A stretch of 64,000 nucleotides of DNA. Origin: Nostoc foliaceum FACHB-393 (GTDB lineage: Bacteria > Cyanobacteriota > Cyanobacteriia > Cyanobacteriales > Nostocaceae). Positions within the stretch are counted from its first letter, which is position 1, and each line of letters begins with the position of its first letter. Shown piece after piece: positions 52,257 to 60,807 of the stretch. The notes beneath the pieces are model-generated. The model ran no database searches. It had not been told where the DNA came from and was given only the letters and a program-made list of their open reading frames with translations. The stretch spans positions 1 to 64,000 of the forward strand of contig NZ_JACJTD010000033.1 in assembly GCF_014698505.1 (NCBI RefSeq). The letters are read 5' to 3'. The position numbers were made by a program, and so were the translations under genes.

Positions 52257-52901
52257 TTATGAAGATTTGGCATTACTCAAGTAGTAGTGCCATAGAAGTC
52301 TTGCAGCAACTGCTCGCCACGGTCGCCAGTGCTGTGTCATTGCTTCTAGTTGAACTGGTGTTGGACGCGTCGCCAAGTTTTTGAGTTTTTGTAAAGCGAT
52401 CGCGATCGCTAAATCGCCTTTAGGAAAGACATCAGGACGTTGCAGCGCCATGAGCAAATAAATATCAACTGTCCAGTCTCCTATACCTTTGAGGCGCTTT
52501 AACTCAGTTCTGATAGTAGTTTCGTCCATTCTTTCCAGCTGGCTAAGGTCAAGCTGACCAGTTGCGATCGCATTCGCCAACCCACGACAGTATAGAATCT
52601 TTTGCCGACTGAATCCAATTCCTCTCAATTGAACATCATCTAATATCAGAAAATTTTCTGCTGTCAAAGTTACAACAACCCCACATAGTCGGGTAAATAC
52701 GGCCTTTGCAGCCGCTACGGAAACTTGTTGTTCCAGAATTATGCACAACAGCGTTGCAAAACCTGGTTCTCTTTGCCACAACGGTGGAGGCCCCAGTGTT
52801 TCTAAAATCCGAGCCAAATCGCTATCAAGATTGGCAAGCACCATTAAACCACGGGTCAGACTTTCTTGAGTCAACGATTCTAGTTCAGGTGTTTGAGTCA
52901 T
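52257..52901 (-). CDS. AlkA-type 3-methyladenine DNA glycosylase
   Basis: 214 residues from ATG 52901. The HhH-GPD fold is clear: TLLCIILEQQVSVAAAKAVF (~50), LRGIGFSRQKILYCRGLANA and the helix-hairpin-helix LKRLKGIGDWTVDIYLLMAL with the catalytic Asp in DWTVD. It excises alkylated purines. It overlaps the end of the ada gene by 17 bp on the same strand, so it is translationally coupled. The frame extends further upstream into ada, but those residues are not part of the family. The C-terminal HYYLSNAKSS region is duplicated as a relic near 50.8 kb. Confidence 0.9.
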   Translation of the reverse strand: MTQTPELESLTQESLTRGLMVLANLDSDLARILETLGPPPLWQREPGFATLLCIILEQQVSVAAAKAVFTRLCGVVVTLTAENFLILDDVQLRGIGFSRQKILYCRGLANAIATGQLDLSQLERMDETTIRTELKRLKGIGDWTVDIYLLMALQRPDVFPKGDLAIAIALQKLKNLATRPTPVQLEAMTQHWRPWRAVAARLLWHYYLSNAKSS

Positions 52902-53970
52902 CTTTGAGAAATTTCGATTCTTGTATAAGCAGTTTTTGTTTACGCTCAATCCCCCAGTGATAACCACCAAGACTGCCATCACTCCGCAGCACCCGATGAC
53001 ACGGTACAATCAGCGCTATCGGATTAGCTCCACAAGCATTACCCACCGCACGGACTGCCTGGGGTTTGGCAATATCACGAGCGATATCTGTGTAAGTGCG
53101 GGTTTCGCCATAGGGAATTTTTTGCAATGCTTGCCACACTTGTTTTTGAAATGCTGTCCCACGGACATCAAGCGGTAAATCAACATGTGCCTCGCCTCCG
53201 GCAATAAAGTCGAGGATTGCTTGTATCCATTCTTTGTGTGTGTGGTCATCACGCATGATGTGCGCTTGGTGAAATTCCTGGTTCAAGGTATGTTCAAGCT
53301 TGTCTGCTTCATCACCTAGTTTAACGGCACAGATACCCTTCTCTGTTGTTGCCACAAGCAAATATCCTAGTGGACATAGAGCGATCGCATAGACAATGCT
53401 GATTGTCTTTCCAGCTTGTTGGTAAGTCTTTGGTGTCATTCCCAGTTGTTTAGGTGCTTTCTCATATAGTTGACTACTTGAACCATATCCTGTGTCGTAA
53501 ACTGCATGAGCAATTTCCTCTCCTGACTGAAGACGCTGCTTCAATCGTTGGCTACGCAGTGCATCTGCATATTGAAAAGGGGATACGCCAATTATTTTCT
53601 TGAATACCTTTTGTAGATAACTGGAACTCATTCCCACCTGAGAGCATAATTCCGAAAGGGTTGGGATGTGATCAACTTGTGATTCAATATATCGACATGC
53701 TGCTAAAACTTTTGCCTTAGCGGGATTTAGAAATTTTTCAGATTGTGGCTGACAGCGTTTACAAGGTCGAAAACCTGCGTTTTCAGCTTCTTGTGCCGAC
53801 TGGAAGAAACAAACTTGATTGCGATTCGGTCTGCGACTAGGGCAAATAGGTCGGCAGTAAACGCCTGTAGAGTGAACACCGTAGAAAAACTTACCTTCAA
53901 AAGTGGGATCTCGATTGAGAACTGCTTCCCAAAGAGCTTCTTCCAAAACTGATATCTGTTGTAATTGCAT
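52885..53970 (-). CDS. ada: Ada: alkylation-responsive regulator and O6-methylguanine-DNA methyltransferase
   Basis: 361 residues in the full Ada layout. The N-terminal zinc/methyl-acceptor domain has VYCRPICPSR and FRPCKRCQP (four Cys). The AraC-type helix-turn-helix region spans ~85-190 (LSELCSQVGMSSSYLQKVFK). The C-terminal methyltransferase domain has IVPCHRVLRSDGSLGGYHWG with the active-site Cys. Methyl transfer to the N-terminal Cys turns Ada into an activator of its own operon. The downstream overlapping alkA is the expected partner gene, as in the E. coli adaptive response. Confidence 0.95.
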   Translation of the reverse strand: MQLQQISVLEEALWEAVLNRDPTFEGKFFYGVHSTGVYCRPICPSRRPNRNQVCFFQSAQEAENAGFRPCKRCQPQSEKFLNPAKAKVLAACRYIESQVDHIPTLSELCSQVGMSSSYLQKVFKKIIGVSPFQYADALRSQRLKQRLQSGEEIAHAVYDTGYGSSSQLYEKAPKQLGMTPKTYQQAGKTISIVYAIALCPLGYLLVATTEKGICAVKLGDEADKLEHTLNQEFHQAHIMRDDHTHKEWIQAILDFIAGGEAHVDLPLDVRGTAFQKQVWQALQKIPYGETRTYTDIARDIAKPQAVRAVGNACGANPIALIVPCHRVLRSDGSLGGYHWGIERKQKLLIQESKFLKDDSNT

Positions 53971-54156
53971 TTATGTCTCCTTGGACGTATTACAAAGTAT
54001 CCACTCGGAAATACCCATCATTAATTCCTATATGTTGGTAACTCTATTTATTCTTTAGATAAAACTAGATTAAATGTATTGATAAACTACTTTCTATCTG
54101 ATTATTGCGATCAAATGTGACAAAGTGTCGTTGATCACTATTTACAACTAACTTTT

Positions 54157-56913
54157 TTGTCACATGATTCTCCCTCTGGCAAATCGTTCACCCGATTGGG
54201 TGAATGCGATCGCCTCATCAGGAACTACTCTGAAAGAAGGTGCAGTTTTGATTCTGTTAGCGATTATGCCCACAAAATAAAAACTGTTAAATTGCTTATT
54301 CTAGCTTTTAATTGTAAATCAATAGCTTGTGTATCAAAGGGTCAAAGAGTGGATGAAACCGTTGTAAAATCGCTGTATACACCAAATTGCCAGCAAGAGG
54401 CTTTTAACCTGCTCTCAAAACTTGCTGTCAATTTACCAGGAATAATTTTCCAAGTTCTGCAACAGCAGGATGGTTCTGTGTTTATCCCTTATGTCAGTTC
54501 TGGTTGTGAATATTTGTATGAAATAGAACCAGAAACTGTACAGGCAGATTTCCAGGTGCTATACAAACTGATTCATCCGCTGGATGTGAAAGCCTTTGCT
54601 GAATCTATAGCTGTTTGTAGTACAAATTTTACACCTTGGCATTGGGAAGGTCGCATCATTACACCTAGTGGCAAACTTAAATGGATTCAAGGTACTTCGC
54701 AACCAGAACTACAACCTAACGGCGATTTTCTTTGGAATGGCTTGGTCATCGATATTACAGACCGAAAACAAACCCAAGAAAAATTGCAAGAGAGTGAGGC
54801 GCGGTATCAAGCAATTTTGGATGCTATCCCCGATTTGATGTTTCGCATTAGCCGCGATGGCGAGTATCTAGATTTGAAAAGTGAGGGAGCAAATATCACT
54901 CTTTCGAGAGAAGAAATAGTTGGGAGACATGTGCAGGAGTTATTGCCTAGTGATGTTGCCGCAATTAGCCTGGAAGCGATCGCTAAAACTTTAGATTCTG
55001 GAACTTTGCAAACTTGCGAATACCAACTACCAACGCCTTTGGGAGCCAGAGATTATGAGACGCGGTTGGTAGTGAGTGGTCAAGATGAAATACTAGCAAT
55101 TGTCCGAGACATCACAGAACGCAAACAAGCGGAAGCTGCCTTACAAAATCTTGCCCAAAAATTTGCTAAAGCTTTTAGTTGCAGCCCCGATTCAATTACC
55201 ATTAGCACACTCCAGGAAGGACGTTTCATCGAAGTTAACGATAGCTTTGTAGAACTCTCAGGTTATGAGCGAGATGAGGCGATTGGTAAAACTTCTTTTG
55301 AGTTAAATCTTTGGGTACACGATCGCGATCGCCTGAATTTGTTGCAGAATTTACAAGCCACAGGAGTTGTTCGCAACCTGGAATTTGAATTCCGGCAAAA
55401 GTCTGGCAAGATAATTACAACACTGCTTTCAGCCGAAGTCATTGATTTGGATGGTGTCCCTTCGATCCTAGCCGTCCATCACGACATTACAGAACGCAAG
55501 CAGGTGGAAGCGCAATTACGTCTATCAGCAGAACGCGATCGCTTGTTAGCAGAAACCTTAGTGCGAATTCGGTCTTCGCTTAACTTAGAGCAAATTCTCC
55601 AAACCACCGTGACGGAAGTCAGGCAATTTCTGCAAGCAGATCGAGTTTTTATTGGTTTAAATAATGCCAATTTAGGAGTCAGAACTCTTGCTGAATCAGT
55701 AGATCCCAAGTATCCATCAGTCTCAGGATGGTCTACTAATGATGAAGCTTATCTACAAGAATTGCGAAACTTACTTAAAGATAATCTTGTGCGTGTCGTT
55801 GAAGACATAACGCAAGTGGCAGTATCTCCCAAAGTTAAGGCGCACTGTCAAAAATTCCAAACGAAAGCTAGTTTGGCTGTACCAATTATGCTAGATGACG
55901 AATTATTTGGGGCGTTAATTGCCAATCAATGCTCAGGTTCGCGTCATTGGCAACCAATAGAAATTGATTTGTTACAGCAAATGTCAGAACAAGTAGCGAT
56001 CGCCATTCATCAAAGCCAGATTTACCAAGAATTAGCAGAACTCAACACTAATTTAGAACACCAAGTAGAAGAACGGACAGCACAATTGCAGCAGAAAATG
56101 CAAGAAGTTGAAGAATTGCATCGCGTCAAAGATGTAGTTTTGCACACAGTTGCCCACGATTTACGAACTTCGGTGATGGGTAACTTGATGGTGTTAAAGA
56201 ATTTGTTAAATCAGGGAGTGGGGTGTGGGGAGCAGGGAGCAGGGGGCAGGGGGCAGGGGGAAAATTCCTCTCCTCTGCACCCTTCCCCCCGCCCCTCTGC
56301 CTCTTATGCCCAATCTCCAATTCCTGTATCTCGCTCAATAATCGAGCGGATGATTCAAGGCAATGATCGTCAGTTGACGATGATTAACTCATTGCTAGAA
56401 ATTAATTCCTGTGAAAAACAGGGTATTGATATCAAATATGAACCTGTGAAACTTAGCACCCTACTGGGAGGAACATTCGTCCAGTTGCAACCTATGTTGA
56501 CACAAAATCAAGCGACTCTGAAGAACTTGGTTCCCACCAATTTACCGTTAGTAATGGCAGATGCAACTCGATTGCAGAAAGTTTTGGCACATTTAATAAC
56601 ACATAGCTTGCAAAATAATCCACCAGGATTAAATTTTATTCTGAGTGCCACCGTTGAGGGGGGAATGATTCGCACTCAGATTCAAGATGACGGTGTGGTA
56701 ATGAGCAAACTAGAGTGCGATCGCCTTTTTGATCTGCATGTCCGCGATCCCCAAGACTGTTGTTCCACAAGCATTGGCTTAAAAATGTATCTTTGTCGGA
56801 AAGTTATTAAGGCACATGGCGGCGAAATCGGTGTTATTAGTAACCGTAAGCGCGGGTTAACTTTCTGGTTTACACTACCTCTAGCAACTTCATCCGCTAC
56901 AAATCGCCCATAA
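54157..56913 (+). CDS. PAS/GAF histidine kinase with degenerate ATP-binding site
   Basis: 918 residues from a TTG. The first ~64 residues have no homology and GTG 54349 is a better start. Three PAS domains (~80-205, ~215-330, ~335-455), a GAF domain (~465-630), a coiled coil and a HisKA/HATPase core follow. The phosphoacceptor HDLRTSVMG is kept. The ATP-binding boxes are not: N-box HLITHSLQNN, where the next gene has NLIVNALKHN; G1 DDGVV for DKGVG; G2 IGLKM for LGLGL. A 35-40-residue insertion of Gly/Pro/Ser-rich low complexity (~687-725) lies between the two dimerisation helices. It probably cannot phosphorylate itself, though it may be a phospho-relay partner. Confidence 0.85.
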   Translation: MSHDSPSGKSFTRLGECDRLIRNYSERRCSFDSVSDYAHKIKTVKLLILAFNCKSIACVSKGQRVDETVVKSLYTPNCQQEAFNLLSKLAVNLPGIIFQVLQQQDGSVFIPYVSSGCEYLYEIEPETVQADFQVLYKLIHPLDVKAFAESIAVCSTNFTPWHWEGRIITPSGKLKWIQGTSQPELQPNGDFLWNGLVIDITDRKQTQEKLQESEARYQAILDAIPDLMFRISRDGEYLDLKSEGANITLSREEIVGRHVQELLPSDVAAISLEAIAKTLDSGTLQTCEYQLPTPLGARDYETRLVVSGQDEILAIVRDITERKQAEAALQNLAQKFAKAFSCSPDSITISTLQEGRFIEVNDSFVELSGYERDEAIGKTSFELNLWVHDRDRLNLLQNLQATGVVRNLEFEFRQKSGKIITTLLSAEVIDLDGVPSILAVHHDITERKQVEAQLRLSAERDRLLAETLVRIRSSLNLEQILQTTVTEVRQFLQADRVFIGLNNANLGVRTLAESVDPKYPSVSGWSTNDEAYLQELRNLLKDNLVRVVEDITQVAVSPKVKAHCQKFQTKASLAVPIMLDDELFGALIANQCSGSRHWQPIEIDLLQQMSEQVAIAIHQSQIYQELAELNTNLEHQVEERTAQLQQKMQEVEELHRVKDVVLHTVAHDLRTSVMGNLMVLKNLLNQGVGCGEQGAGGRGQGENSSPLHPSPRPSASYAQSPIPVSRSIIERMIQGNDRQLTMINSLLEINSCEKQGIDIKYEPVKLSTLLGGTFVQLQPMLTQNQATLKNLVPTNLPLVMADATRLQKVLAHLITHSLQNNPPGLNFILSATVEGGMIRTQIQDDGVVMSKLECDRLFDLHVRDPQDCCSTSIGLKMYLCRKVIKAHGGEIGVISNRKRGLTFWFTLPLATSSATNRP
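56216..56330 (+). repeat. G-rich / C-rich short tandem repeat inside a histidine kinase gene
   Basis: A purine-rich run of GGGAGCA and GGGGGCA units (about 56216-56263) is followed by a pyrimidine-rich run (about 56266-56305), so the two halves can pair. It matches the intergenic heptamer type of Nostoc but is translated in frame as GEQGAGGRGQGENSSPLHPS and following residues. The paralogous kinase at 56977 has only a few residues at this place. Confidence 0.8.
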
Positions 56914-56976
56914 ATCACCAAAAAATGAGAGGGTGTTATTTATAGCAATGTTGAGTAAGGGAAACACCCTCAAGGT

Positions 56977-58740
56977 ATGGGCAAAGTTGCTCGGATGCTA
57001 ATGGCTATTCCGTTTACAACAGTGCAAAGCTGGTGGAGACAAACCTTTTCTGCACCAACAACAGATGAAATCACTACTTTTTACACAGCTTGGCGCAACC
57101 GCTTTTTGTGGCAGAGATTGCGTTTATGGTTATGGCTGGCGCTGATTTGTTTGTTGTCTTTTACTTTGAGAGACATTTACGGCTTTTTCTTCCCCTTAAA
57201 AGAGTTGGAAAGTCTGCCAGAAGTACTTAGAACTCAACGCCTTGTAATCAATATTGCAATGCTCCTGAGTATACTTGTTTGCTTTGGCCTACATAAAACG
57301 AAGTTAGGTCGTGATCGTCCAGATTTATTATTTTTGGGGTCTTCTTGGGCAATTAGTCTAGCATCACAGTTGTTTGCAACCATCAGAGGTTTTGCACTAG
57401 CCGACACCATCGGCTGGTCGCTGCTGTTTTTAAGCCAAGCCGTATTAATGCCAGTCTGCTGGATTCTTCACTTGCTATGTCAAATGGGCGTGCTGTTTTA
57501 CTACTTTGGTGTAAATACGGTACTTGGGCTAAAAACACTAGTCCCCGAATACCCAGAAATATATAATGTAACGTTCATTTTATACATTTTTTGGTTTTGT
57601 GTTATATGTGATATTGGTGTTTATCTGTACGATCGCCTGCAACGTTCTGAATTTTACGCCCGTCAAGAACTGGAATCTGCTTATCAAAAAATCAAGGTTG
57701 CAGAAGCTAAATATCGCAGCATTTTTGAAAACGCTGTTGAAGGTATTTTTCAAAGTAGCCCCGATGGACGTTACATTACGGCAAATCCTGCTTTAGCACG
57801 TATTTATGGTTACTCCTTAGCCGAGGAGGTAACAGCAAATTCCACTGTTATTGAACAATTGTACGTTGATCCGAACCGTCGGGCAGAATTTGTTCGCCTG
57901 ATGGAAAAGTATGGCAGCGTTTCTGAGTTTGAGTCCCAAATTTATCGCCGAGATGGGACTATTGTCTGGATTTCGGAAAAAGCCTACGCAGTGCGTGATG
58001 AACAGGGAAAACTGCTTTACTACGAGGGTTTGATTGAAGATATTACCCAGCGCAAGCAAACTGAAGAAGAACTAAGAGTATTTTTTCATGCAGTTTCCCA
58101 CGATTTACGCAACCCAGTACTGGGTACTTTAATGGTGCTGAAAAATTTGCTTGCACGTCCAGAGGAAAATATTTCGATTTCACGCTCAATTTTAGAGCGG
58201 ATGATTCAAAGTAGCGATCGCCAACTGAACTTAATTAATTCGTTGATGGAAGCTCATGTTAGCGAAGTGCAAGGTGTTGTTTTACAACGTCAAACCGTAC
58301 AATTACTGTCAGTTGTCGAAGCTGCGATCGCAGATTTAGAGCCACTGCTAGAGCAAAATCAAGCCAAGCTGACAAATCTGGTATCCGCAGATTTGCCATT
58401 AGTGAATGCAGACCCCACGCAACTATGGCGAGTTTTTTCTAACTTAATTGTCAATGCTCTGAAACATAACGCCCCTGGTTTGCTCTTGACAATTAACGCT
58501 AACCATGAGGGTGAGATGATTTATTGTACTGTTAGTGATAAAGGCGTGGGTATTAGTCAACAACAAAGCGATCGGCTTTTTGAACTTTACTTTCGAGGTG
58601 CAAGTATCCGCAATTCTGTAAGTTTGGGATTGGGCTTGTATTTATGTAAGCAAATCATCAATGCTCACGGCGGCGAAATTGGTGTAAACAGTACATTGGA
58701 TGCAGGGGCAACTTTCTGGTTTACATTACCTATTAGCTAG
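56977..58740 (+). CDS. Membrane PAS histidine kinase
   Basis: 587 residues. Five or six membrane segments (~48-240, for example LWLWLALICLLSFTL and TFILYIFWFCVICDIGVYLY) form a sensor of unknown ligand. A PAS domain (~258-375) and HisKA (HAVSHDLRNPVLG, ~380) follow. The HATPase (~470-585) has intact N (NLIVNALKHN), G1 (DKGVG) and G2 (LGLGL) boxes. The kinase core is clearly related to that of the preceding gene (SRSILERMIQSSDRQLNLIN beside SRSIIERMIQGNDRQLTMIN). The two genes lie 63 bp apart on the same strand and probably act together. Confidence 0.9.
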   Translation: MGKVARMLMAIPFTTVQSWWRQTFSAPTTDEITTFYTAWRNRFLWQRLRLWLWLALICLLSFTLRDIYGFFFPLKELESLPEVLRTQRLVINIAMLLSILVCFGLHKTKLGRDRPDLLFLGSSWAISLASQLFATIRGFALADTIGWSLLFLSQAVLMPVCWILHLLCQMGVLFYYFGVNTVLGLKTLVPEYPEIYNVTFILYIFWFCVICDIGVYLYDRLQRSEFYARQELESAYQKIKVAEAKYRSIFENAVEGIFQSSPDGRYITANPALARIYGYSLAEEVTANSTVIEQLYVDPNRRAEFVRLMEKYGSVSEFESQIYRRDGTIVWISEKAYAVRDEQGKLLYYEGLIEDITQRKQTEEELRVFFHAVSHDLRNPVLGTLMVLKNLLARPEENISISRSILERMIQSSDRQLNLINSLMEAHVSEVQGVVLQRQTVQLLSVVEAAIADLEPLLEQNQAKLTNLVSADLPLVNADPTQLWRVFSNLIVNALKHNAPGLLLTINANHEGEMIYCTVSDKGVGISQQQSDRLFELYFRGASIRNSVSLGLGLYLCKQIINAHGGEIGVNSTLDAGATFWFTLPIS

Positions 58741-58957
58741 CAAGTGAAGTACCTATACCTTCGTAGAGGTAAGGCGTTCTCCAGTTTTGATCATAAAATT
58801 GGTAATTTTCAATTACGGCTCCATAGGCAAAACCTGTTGTTTTTCTCACTTCAACTGCTCGAATATCTTGAAGTGGCAAATCCTTTATTTTGGTTTGTAA
58901 TCCTTGAAATTTGATAGTTACCCTGCCAAGAGCTTTGTTAAAACTACAATCTTTCAC
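58733..58957 (-). pseudogene. Probable remnant of a small protein gene
   Basis: From a GTG at 58957 the frame gives 74 residues, with LGRVTIKFQGLQTKIKDLPL and DIRAVEVRKTTGFAYG resembling the beta-strand core of a PH-like small-protein family. The frame stays open ~90 bp further upstream without any ATG, GTG or TTG, and continues in protein-like fashion (LNPHELFTVASHCFEKSHVV). It ends after a tail (YEGIGTSLAS) that overlaps the kinase stop by a few bases. A complete gene is unlikely. Confidence 0.4.
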
Positions 58958-59481
58958 TACATGACTTTTTTCAAAACAATGTGACGCTACAGTAAATAGC
59001 TCATGAGGATTTAAATATTTAAGGTAAAAAGCTAATACTATGTCCTAATTCTATCTATATAATATTTATGAGAAATCACTTGTAATCATCTGTAAAAATT
59101 CAGCTTAAAAACTTTGTATTAGTAAATAATCATATTAAGTAAAAACTAGAATTAAATTCTATTCAAGGCTCAAGAATTTTTACATCAACTTCATTATTTT
59201 AATTATAATTAATAGGATGAAAATTTTTTATATAGTTGGTTATATAATCTAAACAAACAATTATAAATTATACCTACCATTTGGAGGATTGCTGGTTATG
59301 AATTATATCTGCATTTAGATATAAATAAATTGTTAAAATTGATTAGAAGTCGTCTTCTGTTTGTTTTATTGTTGATTATATAGTTCTGACTTTTCATGGC
59401 ATATGGAAAAAGTCATTTTTAGGGTTTCTCAAGCCCTGATTTTTTCTTTAGCTGGTAAAAGTCACAGAAAGTTAGAATAAA
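58958..59481. other. Intergenic region before the receiver gene
   Basis: About 0.5 kb, very A+T-rich, no gene except the upstream extension of the small remnant. The only clear element is the terminator-like hairpin at 59421-59445, which lies 36 bp before the receiver start. Confidence 0.55.
59421..59445 (+). terminator. Terminator-like hairpin upstream of a receiver gene
   Basis: AGGGTTT-CTC-AAGCCCT stem (one G-T pair) followed by GATTTTTTC. It lies in the leader of the response regulator gene and could end transcripts coming from upstream or act as an attenuator. Confidence 0.6.
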
Positions 59482-59895
59482 ATGTCATTTATGGAACCTT
59501 CTGGAACTCTTGCTGGTTTAGATATTCTGGTAGTTGAGGATGATAATGATACTCGCTGTTTCATCACTACGGTGTTGGAAATGGATGGAGCAAAAGTTAT
59601 AGCAGTAATCTCAGCAGATGCGGCACGCCAAGTATTATCCGAATTGCAACCCGATGTTTTAATTTCTGATATCGGGTTACCTGGGGAGGATGGCTACACT
59701 TTTATCCGCAAAATTCGTGCGCTCAACCCAAAGAATGGTGGGCGAGTCCCGGCTATTGCTTTAACAGCCTATGCTGATAGTGAGGATCGTATCCGTGCTT
59801 TGGAAGGTGGCTTTGATACTCATGTATCGAAACCGATTGATCCAGAAGAACTAGTTGAGATAGTCGCTAGTTTGGTTGCTTCTTGTAATTGGTAA
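59482..59895 (+). CDS. Single-domain response regulator
   Basis: 137 residues, one CheY-like receiver. The acidic pair is in ILVVEDDNDTR (~17), the phosphoacceptor Asp in VLISDIGLPGEDGYTFIRK (~60), the Thr/Ala switch in IALTAYAD (~95) and the Lys in HVSKPIDPEEL (~115). There is no output domain, so it works through protein contact or a phosphorelay. It lies 740 bp downstream of the kinase pair and could be their partner. Confidence 0.9.
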   Translation: MSFMEPSGTLAGLDILVVEDDNDTRCFITTVLEMDGAKVIAVISADAARQVLSELQPDVLISDIGLPGEDGYTFIRKIRALNPKNGGRVPAIALTAYADSEDRIRALEGGFDTHVSKPIDPEELVEIVASLVASCNW

Positions 59896-60305
59896 CCATG
59901 AAGCTTGTTAGTTTTAGCTTTCGTGTTCATTGGTAAAAAGCTTTTAAGAACTTATCCTACTAATCAAATTCTGTGAATCCAGATATGAACAGTAGCAAGG
60001 TTAATGAATTCATCAAAAAGTATATTTTGATGTTGCCGACAAACAAGTAGGCGAGTATTAAAACAGGAAGTTGTCAGAGTATATCGCGTCATTATCCCCG
60101 AAAAACCCCAAATCATCGACCTTTTGAGGTGGCGGAAGCTGATTCCGCAGTATTAGGATGGGCTATGTTGGTGGATGAGTTGTTTGTTTAGCGATCGCTC
60201 ACATACTATTATAAAATAATACGTAGGTAAATGCGTATGCGTAGCCAGCCCTAAGCATCGCTTCCAACTTTCGGTTAAAATAGCAACAATGTAGATATTA
60301 AAACA
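59896..60305. other. Intergenic with a frame-shifted gene remnant and a dispersed repeat
   Basis: Between about 60022 and 60192 three short frames read consecutively as VYFDVADKQVGEY, EVVRVYRVIIPEKPQIIDLL and EVAEADSAVLGWAMLVDELF before a stop. They look like a frame-shifted relic of a small protein, perhaps Uma2-like, but this cannot be confirmed. A diverged 29-bp dispersed repeat is at 60233-60261. The promoter of the dnd-associated gene is in the last ~50 bp. Confidence 0.45.
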
Positions 60306-60776
60306 ATGGCTGCAAATAGAATCAGGGTTGCTAAAGATAAGGCTGAGTTAGTGAAATCTCTAGTCGCATCAAAAGACACAACTGGGCCTTTTCAAACTTA
60401 TGTAGAAGTTATGGTGTTTGCAGCAGCATTAGGCGTTAAAAATAAAAAGCGGGTTCCTTTGGGAGAAACTACCAAAAGAGAACCATCTCCAATTCCCCAA
60501 GAAAACTTTGCTTCATTGGGATATGACCTAATCATTAAATTATTAGGAGTTAATGAAACTCAAGATATCAACATACTCTCATCTAGAGAAGAACAAGATG
60601 AAGATAAACGCACTCAAATATTTGAAGAGTATGCTAACGCAGGACTGGAAATTTTACAAAATGAGTTACGGGGTTCTGTTGACTACTCAGAGCGACTTCT
60701 ATTAGTTCTTATTTCTGAAAGAGGAACAAAAGAACAGCTAGAAGAAGAATTTGACCTCAGTAAATTTTTAAAATAA
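60306..60776 (+). CDS. Dnd system-associated protein 4
   Basis: 156 residues, soluble. VKSLVASKDTTGPFQTYVEV, VMVFAAALGVKNKKRVPLGE and the LEILQNELRGSVDYSERLLL region fit the small family found next to phosphorothioation genes (Dnd-associated protein 4). The biochemical role of the family is not known. The next gene starts 31 bp downstream on the same strand, so the two are probably cotranscribed. The location beside dndB and dndC supports the assignment. Confidence 0.8.
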   Translation: MAANRIRVAKDKAELVKSLVASKDTTGPFQTYVEVMVFAAALGVKNKKRVPLGETTKREPSPIPQENFASLGYDLIIKLLGVNETQDINILSSREEQDEDKRTQIFEEYANAGLEILQNELRGSVDYSERLLLVLISERGTKEQLEEEFDLSKFLK

Positions 60777-60807
60777 TTTTTTCGCTTGCTTAATTAAGTT
60801 ATTAAAT

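Noticed and set aside
52902..53009. Upstream extension of AlkA
   Set aside because: It is an out-of-frame reading of the 3' part of ada; the glycosylase starts at MTQTPELESL.
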